Positions 43,858 to 52,920 are shown, counted from the stretch's first letter. The stretch is DNA of 64,000 nt from Acidobacteriota bacterium (GCA_018268715.1 JAFDVZ010000021.1:68975-132974); one strand, 5' to 3'. The notes: a model not told the origin generated them from the sequence alone. Made by a program: numbers and translations.

Positions 43858-45591
43858 CCTCGAGAGCGCCACTGGTTTGCGCAAGTCATAGATATAGATT
43901 GAGTAACCGATCTTCGCGTCGGGCTTGCGCTCACGCAGCCACGCCATTTCGCCGGGAGTCAGGTATAAGTCGTAGAGTGGAGTTACGCTGACCGCCGCCA
44001 GGCAGTTAGCCGTCCGACGCAATTCCAGCTCGTTGGTGCGCGGGACCTCGTCGGCGTGCATGCCGTAATATTCCGGCGGGGCCGAGCCGAAGTAGAGAAG
44101 GCATAACTTGGGTTGTCCCTGGGAACGCCAGTAATCCCGCAATCGCAGCAGGTCCTGCCCCCAGTCGATGTTGGAGTCCAGCAGATAGTGCGGACCCGCC
44201 GAAGGACCGCCTGCCGCGATATTAAAGAACGACAAGTAGTGCGGAAAGATCGCTGTCGACTCGGCGGCGAGCGCAATGGCGAGCGTCGGGAGCAGGCGAT
44301 CGCGCCATCGCCACGCGGAGGACACCACCGCGGCGGCGACGCCCGCCCACAAGAATGGATAGACCGGCAGGACGTGGCGGAGTCCGATGTCGACTTTGTT
44401 CCCCAATGTCACTGCCCAATAGATGACTGTTGGAATGGCGCAAACCCACCATTCAATTCGCAGGCCTCGCAGACCGTCGACCGCACGTCGCGCAAACAGC
44501 CACAGAGCCAGGGCAAGCAGCGTGAGCGAGGCGACAGGAGTCTTTACCAGGAACGCGACCGGGAAGTAATACCACCAGCCGCTGTCACTCAATCGGCCTA
44601 ACAGGTAGGCATGGTGTCCCCCAGTGGTGTGTCCCAGGAAGACCGTCAGCCCCTTCAGGAAAGAGTGATCCTGCAGGCCCATCTGCTGACAAACGTCGGC
44701 GAACCTCGTTGCTGCCGGACCATCGGGGACGATCGAATCGCGGAGCCTACGTGCTTCGGGATGCTCTGAGCGATACGCCCGCGTGGCCGGTCGCAGCTTG
44801 CGCCATTCGGGAGCGTACGCCAACGCGACCGCGGGAATCACCATCGCCGCCGCCAGCGCTAGTGATAGAAATCCGCGCACCGGCGCCATCGGCGCACGAT
44901 TTCGCCATTTGGCGGCGATCCAAAGCAACCCAAAGGTCGGAATCAGGAACACCGCGGAGAATTTGGTCATCACCGCGAGTCCGAACGCCGCGCCTGCGCT
45001 CAGCAGCCAGCGCCATCCTCCGCGATCGGCGTAGCGGGCCCATAGCGTGGCCGCCAGGAAACACAACAACGCAACCGGCACGTCGTTTTTCGTGTAGCGG
45101 CCGTTGGCCAGGATGTTCGGGTCGAACGCGAGCAGGACGCCGGCCAACAGCCCGGCGGCGGCGTTGAAACAGCTCCGGACCCACACGGCGACCGTGATGA
45201 CGAGCAGGACCGCGAGCGCGATTCCCGGCAATCGGGCGGCGAAGAGGATCTGGTCGGCCGGGACCCGATTTCGATACAGGAAGGCTTGCCCGAACTCGAG
45301 TCCGGCGCCCGCTTTCCACGAAGGATCGTCCAGGCGCGCCGACGGGTTCACCCAAAGCAGAGGCAGCGCCGCCACCACACGGGCAAGCGGCGGATGCTCA
45401 GGCAGAATCCGGTATTCGCCGGACCGAAGGTAGCTGTACCCAGACGAGACTTCAAGACCTTCGTCCCAGGTGGGCGCATCACCGCGGACCGACGCGATCT
45501 GCAACATCGTCATGCAGACCGCAAGTGCGGCCAGCAGTGGCCGGAACCACCGCTCCAGCCGGGCACCGCCGTAAGCCTTCATCGATGACAA
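43675..45591 (-). CDS. Glycosyltransferase family 39 (ArnT/PMT-like) membrane protein
   Basis: The 638-residue protein has ten or more membrane helices and the GT-C motif with Asp-Glu in the first loop (RGDAPTWDEGLEVSSGYSYLRSGEYRILPEHPPLARVV). Arg and Lys-rich loops such as TKNDVPVALLCFLAATLWARYADRGG follow, and a periplasmic C-terminal domain (HYLLDSNIDWGQDLLRLRDYW, PEYYGMHADEVPRTNELE). Such enzymes move a sugar from a polyprenyl-phosphate donor onto lipid, protein or glycan in the periplasm. Homology appears to end near GYSIYIYDLRKP; the last 60 codons run antisense to the TPR gene, so the true stop may be earlier only if the frame were changed. It is probably co-transcribed with the ArsA-type gene. 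Confidence 0.85.
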   Translation of the reverse strand: MSSMKAYGGARLERWFRPLLAALAVCMTMLQIASVRGDAPTWDEGLEVSSGYSYLRSGEYRILPEHPPLARVVAALPLLWVNPSARLDDPSWKAGAGLEFGQAFLYRNRVPADQILFAARLPGIALAVLLVITVAVWVRSCFNAAAGLLAGVLLAFDPNILANGRYTKNDVPVALLCFLAATLWARYADRGGWRWLLSAGAAFGLAVMTKFSAVFLIPTFGLLWIAAKWRNRAPMAPVRGFLSLALAAAMVIPAVALAYAPEWRKLRPATRAYRSEHPEARRLRDSIVPDGPAATRFADVCQQMGLQDHSFLKGLTVFLGHTTGGHHAYLLGRLSDSGWWYYFPVAFLVKTPVASLTLLALALWLFARRAVDGLRGLRIEWWVCAIPTVIYWAVTLGNKVDIGLRHVLPVYPFLWAGVAAAVVSSAWRWRDRLLPTLAIALAAESTAIFPHYLSFFNIAAGGPSAGPHYLLDSNIDWGQDLLRLRDYWRSQGQPKLCLLYFGSAPPEYYGMHADEVPRTNELELRRTANCLAAVSVTPLYDLYLTPGEMAWLRERKPDAKIGYSIYIYDLRKPVALSRLLPRSPGFDFLLLRDSLPGQVRAAHTAVSGSQLEVDRAIRIASSRPLQNRRRLLGAPHFQ

Positions 45592-45609
45592 AGGCTCATG
45601 ATAGCAAGG

Positions 45610-45822
45610 TCACTCGACGGGAACGGTTGTGCCCTTGTCGGGTTCCTGCTGTTTGGAGAGACTCTCGATGCGATTGTCGACGAAGGCCCGAATCCCCTTG
45701 AGGAACTCGAGGTGCGCCGCGCGGAAATGGTCGCCCGCCACGCCCATCTCTTTCTTCAGGTCGTTCATCGCAGGACCGAGGCCCATGCATCCGCAATCGC
45801 AGTTGTACTTATGGAACGTCAT
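45610..45822 (-). CDS. Small Cys-rich protein coupled to ArsA-type ATPase
   Basis: ATG 45822 has a textbook AAGGAGG 5 nt upstream and overlaps the ArsA-type stop (ATGA), so the 70-residue product is real in my view although the frame stays open further upstream. It begins MTFHKYNCDCGCMGLGPAMNDLKKEMG; the C-x-C-x-C cluster (CDCGC) could bind metal or an iron-sulfur centre. The rest is helical (HFRAAHLEFLKGIRAFVDNRIESLSKQ) with an acidic/Pro tail. I do not recognise the family. Its coupling to a TRC40/ArsA ATPase suggests a partner that is handed substrate or metal by it. Confidence 0.72.
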   Translation of the reverse strand: MTFHKYNCDCGCMGLGPAMNDLKKEMGVAGDHFRAAHLEFLKGIRAFVDNRIESLSKQQEPDKGTTVPVE

Positions 45823-47009
45823 TGCGCCTCCTTCATCTCCACCTTCAATATGCCACCATCCAACCGCGCCCGCGACGGCGTCAGGGTCGCCATGCTGGTG
45901 GGCAGGCCGATGTGTCGCCGCAGGCTCCCTATCTCCACCACCAGTTCGTCGCCTTTCTTGAACAGGGAGATCTCGCCCTTTGCCGCGAACGGCAGTCGTA
46001 GCCGGATCTCGTAGCATCCATCGCTTTGCGAAAATGTGTAAGGCCGCTCCGTGGCGAGCGGTTTAGCGGGATCATCTCCGTCGGGATAAAGGAGGGCCGC
46101 CACCTCCCGGAGCCGGTTCACGTTCAGGACTTCCCGCCCTAGCAGTGGGACTCGCCGCACGGGAACCGGCGCGAAATATTCCTCCATTTCGCGCAATTTC
46201 TCCGCCTGCGTGCGATGCCAGTCCAAAAAGAACGCGTCGACCACCGAGTCGGGCAGGACCCGATTCGCCACCACGCAATCCACGGTGAGCCCGTGGAGGG
46301 AGAAGTATACGAATGCGCGTTGTGTTTCGCGCAGCACCATCTGCTCCGGATTCGTCACTAGGCGGACGCTGGTGACGGCGGGATCCTGCAAGGCCTCCTC
46401 GACGCCTTGCAGCCGTCCGAACAGGCTTTGGATGTTGCCAAAGTAACTGTCGGGCGGAAGGTCCAGCGGGGCGATGCGATTGGCGATCGGACGCACCGCC
46501 TTGAGCACATTCCGTTGCACCGAGAATATGTGCTTCATGTACCAGTCGAGCGTCGTCGGCATCGAGATGAAGCGGATCGACTCGGCCGTCGGAGCGCAAT
46601 CGAGCACGACAACGTCATACCGGTTGTCGCGCCGGTGTTCATTGACGTACATGAGCGCCGACAACTCCTCCATGCCCGGCAGGATGGCGAGTTCCTGCGC
46701 CTGGACGTCCCCCACGCCGGTGGTGCGCAACAGACCCGTGATGTAGGCGGCGATCTCGCCCCAATGCCGCTTAATCTCGGTCTGAATGTTGACTTCCTGA
46801 ATGGACAGGCGGTCGTCGATCGGATATGGATCGGCCGTCCGACCGTGAAACAGGTCGCCCCCGATGTCGAAGGAGTCGCCCAGCGAATGCGCCGGATCGA
46901 CGCTCATCACCAGGGTCCGGTAGCCGAGTTCGCTCAACCGGACGCCGGTGGCGGCGGCCAGGCTGGTCTTGCCTACGCCGCCTTTTCCGCTAAACAGTAG
47001 GATACGCAC
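45819..47009 (-). CDS. ArsA/TRC40-family ATPase with HSP20-like C-terminal domain
   Basis: The 396-residue protein has a deviant Walker A (FSGKGGVGKTSLAAATG, residues 6-22) and the switch motif VDPAHSLGDSFD, both hallmarks of ArsA/Get3. DYDVVVLDCAPTAESIRFISMPTTLDWYM gives Walker B and the DCAPTAES signature. The final 80 residues (YTFSQSDGCYEIRLRLPFAAKGEISLFKKGDELVVEIGSLRRHIGLP) form an alpha-crystallin/HSP20-like domain found in bacterial ArsA-type proteins. It is single-domain, unlike arsenite-pump ArsA, and no arsB is present; a role in chaperoning a membrane or metal-cofactor protein is more likely. ATGA overlap with the small Cys-rich gene, then the GT39 gene. Confidence 0.9.
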   Translation of the reverse strand: MRILLFSGKGGVGKTSLAAATGVRLSELGYRTLVMSVDPAHSLGDSFDIGGDLFHGRTADPYPIDDRLSIQEVNIQTEIKRHWGEIAAYITGLLRTTGVGDVQAQELAILPGMEELSALMYVNEHRRDNRYDVVVLDCAPTAESIRFISMPTTLDWYMKHIFSVQRNVLKAVRPIANRIAPLDLPPDSYFGNIQSLFGRLQGVEEALQDPAVTSVRLVTNPEQMVLRETQRAFVYFSLHGLTVDCVVANRVLPDSVVDAFFLDWHRTQAEKLREMEEYFAPVPVRRVPLLGREVLNVNRLREVAALLYPDGDDPAKPLATERPYTFSQSDGCYEIRLRLPFAAKGEISLFKKGDELVVEIGSLRRHIGLPTSMATLTPSRARLDGGILKVEMKEAQ

Positions 47010-47073
47010 TCATCGATAGAGACGCGCGACGGAGCCGGGAAGTTCGAGGTTTTCCGGCCCCATCGACGCCGGC

Positions 47074-50000
47074 CTACTGCACGTATACCGTCACAGCGCC
47101 CTGCGCCCCCACGCCGGCGACGGTAAGGCCCACTGTCAGCGATCCGGAAAGCGCTCCGCTGGGGATCATCGCGTTCAGTTGGTAGAGCCCGTTGATATTG
47201 CCGGGCGCACCGCCGACGTACGGAACCTGCGCGGTGATGCCGCCGATGGTCACCGACACCGGCGCTACGAGCATTGGCAGGGGTGAAGCGGGCGCCAGCG
47301 CGCCGCTGGTGTTGCCATACGACATGGCGCCGCCGCCGGTGAAGTAGATCGAGACCACCGATCCCTTCGCCGCCGGAGCGCTCGCGCTGTTGACGGTGAC
47401 GCCATCCTGATTGATGATGGCGGCTGGCCCTGTTCCTTGTTGGTTCAGTGTGAAGATGCCCGGAGCTACGGGCGTGAGTTGCATCGGCAACGCTAACGAC
47501 GCCTGGCCCATACGTTGGACGGTGATGTTGGTTTGGGTGCGCCCGGCGATTTCGAACGGAACGACGACGCTGACGATGTCGTTGCGGACATACAGGATCG
47601 GCGCGGCGATCGAATCGAAGAACACGGTGGTGCCGGCCACCGTGGTGGCGAAGGTCTTGTCCGCATTCAGCACGTAGCCAGTGAGAGTGGTCGGACCCAG
47701 GTTCGCGCCTCCGATCACGATAATCTCGCCCGGCGCGATGGCTGCCGCGCTGTAGCTGGCGGCGTTCTTCACCGCCAGCAGGGATGGCGTTGGAGCGGAT
47801 TGCACGGTGACGTTTACGGTCAGTGTCTGGGGAGTGATGCCGCTCGCCGCCGGGCCGGAGATCGTCAACGCGCAGGAGAACGTTCCCAGCGTGAGGCCCG
47901 TCTGGTTCAAGGTGACGGTGATGGTTCCTGGCGTAGTTCCCGCCGTGCCGCTGGATGGGCTGGCCGATATGGCGTCGCACCCGGTTGCGCCCTTTGCGAT
48001 CGTGTAGGCGATGGTTCCGTTGGAGGCGGCCAACGTGAAAGTCCCGGTGACGGAGCCGGTTGCGCCCACGCTGGATGCGATGGCGATCGACGGCAGATTG
48101 AGTAGCAGATTCTGCGCCGCGCCGACCGTCAACTTCACCTGGATGACCTGCGGGCTGCCCTGCAATCCAATGGAGCTGACGGTGACCGTGCCCTGGTAAT
48201 CTCCCGGCGCAAGTCCGAGCGCCGTGGGATCGGCGGTGACGGTGAGAGTAGCCGGCGCCGTCCCGTTAATATTGATGCCCGGGCTGCCCGATCCCGCCGC
48301 AATCTTCAGCCAGGCGCCGCCCTGACTCGTCGTCGCGAACGCCGTGAAACCGGCGGATCCGGAAGAGAGGTTCACTTGCACAAGCTGCGACGAGGCGTTG
48401 CCTCCGGAGGGAATGGCGAAGTTGATCGCCTTGGGCGTCACAGACAAAACGGTGTTGGAGGTGACAACCATGGTGACGCGGAGAACCTGCGGGGGCTGCG
48501 ATCCCGCCGGATTGGCCGACTGATTCGTGACAGTGATATTTCCGGTGTAGGAGCCGGACTGCACGAACACGCCGGGGTTGACGAAGATCGTGAACGACGG
48601 AGTGGTGTCGGTGCGGCCCGACGCCACGGTGGGCGTGATCCAGGGCACGTCGCTTGCGACGCTGAAGTTAAGGGGACTGCTAAGATCGGTGCCGCTGACC
48701 GCGATCACCGCCTGTTGGGTGAGCGTGGCGCCCAACGGCGCGGTGAAGTTGAGATTGGGGACGGAAACGTTCAACAGCGGGTTGGCGTTCACGTTCAGGA
48801 TGACAGGGACGGACAGGGAGGTCGCGTTCGGCGAGGTGACGGTGACGGTCCCGTTGCAGGTGGTCGGCTGGTTGATCCCAATGGGCGCCACCGATATGAA
48901 TATGGTCGCGGGGGTTTTTGCGGCCGAGGCCGTGGCGCTCAGCCAACTGGAGCCGCAATTCGACGTGGTCACCGTCGGCGCGCTGATCGGCAGGTCCGAG
49001 CCAGTGCTCGAGATAGAGAAGTACTGCGCCGCCGGCGGCTGCGACACGGTGGTCTGGTAGTTGAACGTGAGGCTCGCCAGATTCGCGGCGAGCGCAGGTA
49101 CGAACGTGACGTTCAGAGTCACGGGCACTGTGACGGTGGGGTTGCCGGCCTGCGGCGCCGAGATAGTAATGTTGCCGGAGAAGGTCCCGGTGGTGAGTGT
49201 TCCGATGATCGACGAGTTGGGATGGAGCGTGAGGATCGGAGCGATGTTGGTGGAACCCGCTCCGGGGAACACGTCTAGCCATGTGGGTTTGTCCGTGACG
49301 GTGAAGTCGATCGGCGTCGAAGAACTGGATATGACGAGGGTCTGGTCCGCCGGGATGGCTCCATTCACCTGGTAGTTGAATGGCACGGGCAGGGCGGCGA
49401 TGCTTAACAACGCCTTCGAACTGACGAACAAAGCCACCGGGATCGTGAGGGAAGAACCGCCGCCAACGGGTCGAATCACAATATTCGCGGTATAGTTGCC
49501 GGTTGCGAGCGCGAAGGGGCTGTTGGGGTTCACTGTGACCGTGAGTGCGGCGGGCTGAGCCTGCGACGCGACGGTTCCGTTGGTCACGATGCTGAGCCAG
49601 CTCTGCGGGGATGGATCGACGCTGAAGCCGATCTGACCGCCGTTGGTCGCCAGCGAAATGGTCCGGCTGGGCAGCGCGCCGGTGGTTGTCCCAGTTTGAT
49701 ACACGAAGCTCAATTGCTGCGGCGACGCCGTCAACAGAGGGCTGTCGGATACGGTCAGGTTCACCGTGACATCCTGCGCCGAGACGCCCGTAGTTGGCGA
49801 GGAGATTCGGAAAGAGCCGTTGTAGTAGCCGGAAGCCAGCCCGGTGGGATTGATGCTAACGTTCACGACTCCGGGAGTGGACGCGCCTGGCGTCACGCTC
49901 GGCAACAGCCACGACTGGGCGGGTTGGATGGATGTAATCGAATAGGGCAGGGAACCGATGGTGGAGGTGACGTTGATCGTGACCGATGGCGGAGCCTGCC

Positions 50001-50457
50001 CGATCTGGTAGGCGAGGTTGATCGCGTTGGACGGAGAAATGGAAAGCTGGTTGCCGACGTTCAGCGTCACGGGGATTGCCAGCGGCTGTAGGGTCGGTGA
50101 TCCACCCGTTTGCGATACAAGAATGATGCCAGTGTAGGCGGCCGGCGACAATCCGAGCACGGTGCTGGTCAAAGTGACGGTGACTGTCGCCGCTGCTCCG
50201 GACACGATTCCGCTGGCCGGCGTGAGACTCAGCCAGGTCGGCGCCGATGTGGAGAACTGCACCGCGCTGCCGGCTGGTCCCGAGATGGATAGCTGCGCTG
50301 AACTCTGCGCCGGCATCACGCCTGTCTGCGGGACATTGAACACCAGTTGCGAGGGAGAAGCCTGGAAAGTCGCGTTCTGGGCGTTCAGCGACGGTGCGCA
50401 ACTCAAGATCGCCAACACACACAGAGACGCCGTTGTAAGAGTTCTTGCCGGGTGCAT
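47074..50457 (-). CDS. Secreted giant protein: BACON-like repeats plus Solibacter C-terminal domain
   Basis: The 1127-residue protein has a signal peptide (TTASLCVLAILSCAPSLNAQ), then eight BACON/ASH-like beta-sandwich repeats of about 95-110 residues, each beginning LxFxYQxG...P and holding a PxWL motif (for example TSAPTWLSLTPASG, DKPTWLDVFPGAG, DVPWITPTVASG). The last 240 residues (NAASYSAAAIAPGEIIVIGGANLGP... IYFTGGGAMSYGNTSG... VPYVGGAPGNINGLYQLNAMIPSG) match the C-terminal domain of Solibacter paralogous families (TIGR03437-like). Proteins of this plan are secreted, probably surface-bound and adhesive or carbohydrate-binding. The Thr/Ser/Val richness fits an exposed fibre. Adjacent to ArsA-type gene, same strand, 64 nt apart. 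Confidence 0.88.
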   Translation of the reverse strand: MHPARTLTTASLCVLAILSCAPSLNAQNATFQASPSQLVFNVPQTGVMPAQSSAQLSISGPAGSAVQFSTSAPTWLSLTPASGIVSGAAATVTVTLTSTVLGLSPAAYTGIILVSQTGGSPTLQPLAIPVTLNVGNQLSISPSNAINLAYQIGQAPPSVTINVTSTIGSLPYSITSIQPAQSWLLPSVTPGASTPGVVNVSINPTGLASGYYNGSFRISSPTTGVSAQDVTVNLTVSDSPLLTASPQQLSFVYQTGTTTGALPSRTISLATNGGQIGFSVDPSPQSWLSIVTNGTVASQAQPAALTVTVNPNSPFALATGNYTANIVIRPVGGGSSLTIPVALFVSSKALLSIAALPVPFNYQVNGAIPADQTLVISSSSTPIDFTVTDKPTWLDVFPGAGSTNIAPILTLHPNSSIIGTLTTGTFSGNITISAPQAGNPTVTVPVTLNVTFVPALAANLASLTFNYQTTVSQPPAAQYFSISSTGSDLPISAPTVTTSNCGSSWLSATASAAKTPATIFISVAPIGINQPTTCNGTVTVTSPNATSLSVPVILNVNANPLLNVSVPNLNFTAPLGATLTQQAVIAVSGTDLSSPLNFSVASDVPWITPTVASGRTDTTPSFTIFVNPGVFVQSGSYTGNITVTNQSANPAGSQPPQVLRVTMVVTSNTVLSVTPKAINFAIPSGGNASSQLVQVNLSSGSAGFTAFATTSQGGAWLKIAAGSGSPGININGTAPATLTVTADPTALGLAPGDYQGTVTVSSIGLQGSPQVIQVKLTVGAAQNLLLNLPSIAIASSVGATGSVTGTFTLAASNGTIAYTIAKGATGCDAISASPSSGTAGTTPGTITVTLNQTGLTLGTFSCALTISGPAASGITPQTLTVNVTVQSAPTPSLLAVKNAASYSAAAIAPGEIIVIGGANLGPTTLTGYVLNADKTFATTVAGTTVFFDSIAAPILYVRNDIVSVVVPFEIAGRTQTNITVQRMGQASLALPMQLTPVAPGIFTLNQQGTGPAAIINQDGVTVNSASAPAAKGSVVSIYFTGGGAMSYGNTSGALAPASPLPMLVAPVSVTIGGITAQVPYVGGAPGNINGLYQLNAMIPSGALSGSLTVGLTVAGVGAQGAVTVYVQ

Positions 50458-50543
50458 GATCTATTCGAACCTACACGAATGATCAGGAGGGTGGCAAGTG
50501 GCTCCTTAGCCCATCCTTGCGCGCCGAATCAGTCCGACGGCCG

Positions 50544-51059
50544 CTATTTTCTCCGGAAGATCAGTCGTGCTCGGCTCTCATCGCCCGCTCCGGAAACCGC
50601 GTCGATGTCCAGCGTCAGCATTGCGCCGTCCCGTGAGACGGTGCGGATCCAACTGCCGCGATAGCTCGATCCCATGTATTCGGAGGTCGACCAGTCCGTG
50701 ATCAGCCGACCGTGGTTGAGCCGTGAGGTGTGGCGGAGAACGAACGGTCCCACCTGTGCGGCTGATTCGACGCCGGAGGTGTCGAGCACCAATTCGGGCG
50801 TGGCGAGTCCGACGAGAGTGAGTCCGACTTGGCCATCGTGGGCGGCTTCCCACCGGGATCGGACGAATACCCGGTTGCGGTCCGCCGACAGGCTGGTTTC
50901 GAAATGATCGGGCGGCGTCACGCCAAAGCCCCGGGTCAGGGTCCAGTCGCCGGCAAGGGCGGAGATGCCCGAATCCGCGCCGCGCAGGCGGCAGCCCAAC
51001 GTGCCGGTCAGCGCGGCGCACAGCGACACTGCGGCCGCCAACATAGCGACGCTTTTCAT
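50544..51059 (-). CDS. Small exported protein in padR-permease operon
   Basis: ATG 51059 (rather than the upstream frame opening) gives 171 residues with an export signal (MKSVAMLAAAVSLCAALTGTLGC); Cys23 follows a weak lipobox-like sequence (TLGC), so a lipoprotein is possible. The mature part, ISALAGDWTLTRGFGVTPPDHFETSLSADRNRVFVRSRWEA... LNHGRLITDWSTSEYMGSSYRGSWIRTVS, reads as a beta-barrel-like (lipocalin-like) fold, but no family is evident. The gene begins 13 nt after the half-permease stop and is the third of padR-permease-this. It may be the substrate or sensor of that system. Confidence 0.65.
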   Translation of the reverse strand: MKSVAMLAAAVSLCAALTGTLGCRLRGADSGISALAGDWTLTRGFGVTPPDHFETSLSADRNRVFVRSRWEAAHDGQVGLTLVGLATPELVLDTSGVESAAQVGPFVLRHTSRLNHGRLITDWSTSEYMGSSYRGSWIRTVSRDGAMLTLDIDAVSGAGDESRARLIFRRK

Positions 51060-51072
51060 AATGGGCCTCCCG

Positions 51073-52542
51073 CTACCTCTTCCCGGAGAGTTCGAACAGA
51101 TCCTGCCACGACTCGTCGAGCCGCAGCCAGCGATCCTTCGGATGCGACTCGAGCGGATCCTCGGGGGCCCACAGCAGGCCATGGCCGTTCGGGCAGGCCA
51201 GTTCCGTCGACATCCGGTCCATCAGCACGTGGCCCCGCGCGCCCATCTGAACCGGCATCGAGAGGCGGGCAAGGCAGATGCGGCAACGTCGGCGCTGGTC
51301 ATAGCCGGCGAACCAAACGGAAGTGACCAGACCGAAAATCAACACCCACAGGGAGATGGCCTCCGGCGCGAAGCCCCGAACGCCGGTCATCCCGAGGCCG
51401 GGCGCGTAGGCGAATTCGATCGCCGCCAGCGCCGCGGCAAGAAACGTCAGCGAAAGTTTCGTCGTATAGAACGCGGCGCCGCGAAGCCCCGCCTTGCGGG
51501 CGGGCGCCACGAGCACCAGACCGCCCGACAGCACCAGCAACCCCATGAGCGCCAGCGGCAGATTTCGGTACATGCGGTCCTGGGTGAGTTCCTCGATCGA
51601 GCGCAACTCCACCTGGCGCGCCTTGATTACGGGAGGTTGTGTGCGATAGATCTTGCGAAGTTCCGTCAATGCCCGGTCCACCGTATAGCCGCGGCGCAGA
51701 CGTCCAATGGCGTAGACCAGCGAACGGTCCGACGCGAGGAATCCGCAATGGTCCGACAGCGTCCAGACTCCCGGCGCGCCGGCGAAAAACCAGAAGTCGC
51801 GCGGCAGAACTCCGACGATCCTGCGACGCTCTCCTGCGATTTGGCGAACGCCGCCCACGATGGAAGCGTCGCCATGGAATTCTGACCTCCAAAGCTGGTC
51901 GCTGATCACGACGCAATCGCCGCAATTGCGCGCGCCGGGCTCGTGAAACAGCGAGCCGAGTTGAGCCTTCACGCCCAGGACGCCAAAGAAGTCAGCATCG
52001 ACGGCCGCGGCCTCGACCTCGGTCCATCCATTGGTCTCCACCAGGGCGTGGTAGCCGACGTAGCCGGCGATGCCCTCCAGGCTCTCGGCCTTGCGCCAGC
52101 CAGAGACCTTCCCCTTCGGCAGTCCCAGGCGCGCGCCCATGAAATAGCCGGTCTGCCGGATCACCATAATCTGGCTCGGATCGCGATAGGGCAGCGACGC
52201 GATCATTCGGCGCGTGTTCGCGAATCCGCCCGAGGCCGCGCCCACGATGGCCGCCAGCAGCGCCAGGGCTGCGACGCAGAAAGCTGGATGTCGAAGGATC
52301 CGGCTGAGCGCGCCGGCCGATGCTTCGTCCTCGCGACGCAGGTGCCAGGCGTCGCTCCACGCGCCGACGCAGTGCGTCAGAGCCACACGGTACGCCTGGC
52401 GGTCGCCCGATTCCAGTCGCGCGCCGATGAAGTGCCACAACTCGCCATACCATTCGCGCCGCCAGTCCACCCGAAGCTCGCGGGGAACGAGCAGCGACGC
52501 GGCGTTCAACAACCACTGGCACAGTAATGGGACGCGCGCCAT
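51073..52542 (-). CDS. Half-size ADOP-like permease with C-terminal cysteine motif
   Basis: The 489-residue protein starts with a DWRREWYGELW-type N-terminal block typical of ADOP proteins, then a membrane helix (AFCVAALALLAAIVGAASGG), a MacB-type periplasmic core domain (SGWRKAESLEGIAGYVGY... AAVDADFFGVLGVKAQLGSLF... RRIVGVLPRDFWF) and three more helices (LPLALMGLLVLSGGLVLVA, FLAAALAAIEFAYAPG, AISLWVLIFGLVTSVWF). Instead of the second permease half it ends in a cytoplasmic tail with CRIC and CPNGHG, a probable zinc-ribbon. No ATPase gene is near. It follows padR by 10 nt. Unusual truncation-like domain plan, but the frame is intact. Confidence 0.78.
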   Translation of the reverse strand: MARVPLLCQWLLNAASLLVPRELRVDWRREWYGELWHFIGARLESGDRQAYRVALTHCVGAWSDAWHLRREDEASAGALSRILRHPAFCVAALALLAAIVGAASGGFANTRRMIASLPYRDPSQIMVIRQTGYFMGARLGLPKGKVSGWRKAESLEGIAGYVGYHALVETNGWTEVEAAAVDADFFGVLGVKAQLGSLFHEPGARNCGDCVVISDQLWRSEFHGDASIVGGVRQIAGERRRIVGVLPRDFWFFAGAPGVWTLSDHCGFLASDRSLVYAIGRLRRGYTVDRALTELRKIYRTQPPVIKARQVELRSIEELTQDRMYRNLPLALMGLLVLSGGLVLVAPARKAGLRGAAFYTTKLSLTFLAAALAAIEFAYAPGLGMTGVRGFAPEAISLWVLIFGLVTSVWFAGYDQRRRCRICLARLSMPVQMGARGHVLMDRMSTELACPNGHGLLWAPEDPLESHPKDRWLRLDESWQDLFELSGKR

Positions 52543-52552
52543 GATGCACCTC

Positions 52553-52858
52553 TCAGCGGGTTTCGGTCTCTTCGAACTCGGGCAGGCGATAGCGCTGGCC
52601 CGCCTGTGCGAGCAACTGCTGGCCGTCCCGAGTCAATCGGTAGTACTTGCGCGGAGGGCGCTGTTCGGACTGAGCGATGCTCTCGCGCTCCCATTGAGAG
52701 GAGATGGCTCCACCCGATTCGAGCCTCCGGAGCGCGGGGTAGACGGTGCCGCTCGGCAGTCCGATGGCCTCCATGATTTCAAAGCCGTAGCAGCGCCCTG
52801 AGCTTACGGCTTTCAGGATCGCGGCGGCGGTGTAGGACAGCTTCAGGTCAAGACCCAT
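52553..52858 (-). CDS. PadR-family transcriptional regulator
   Basis: The 101-residue protein fits the PadR subfamily in length and sequence: LDLKLSYTAAAILKAVSSGRCYGFEIMEAIGLPSGTVYPALRRLESGGAISSQWERE...PPRKYYRLTRDGQQLL. GTVYPALRRLE is the recognition helix, and YYRLTRDG the wing. PadR repressors respond to small molecules or to cell-envelope stress and, in Acidobacteria, often precede ADOP permeases, as here. It is first in the padR-permease-exported-protein operon, and a PadR-type operator lies just upstream (52864-52879), so it probably represses itself and the operon. Confidence 0.92.
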   Translation of the reverse strand: MGLDLKLSYTAAAILKAVSSGRCYGFEIMEAIGLPSGTVYPALRRLESGGAISSQWERESIAQSEQRPPRKYYRLTRDGQQLLAQAGQRYRLPEFEETETR

Positions 52859-52863
52859 GCCAA

Positions 52864-52879
52864 ATGCAGAATACTACAT
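52864..52879 (-). promoter_or_regulatory. PadR-type operator ATGC-N8-ACAT
   Basis: The site reads ATGCAGAATACTACAT on the plus strand, matching the ATGY-N8-RCAT form of known PadR operators, and begins 6 nt upstream of the padR ATG (52858, minus strand). On the minus strand it contains TATTCT, a possible -10, so bound PadR would block transcription of the operon. Confidence 0.6.
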
Positions 52880-52920
52880 AGGGATGCCGGGGTCAACGGC
52901 AGAAATGAGCGTCGGGTCCG

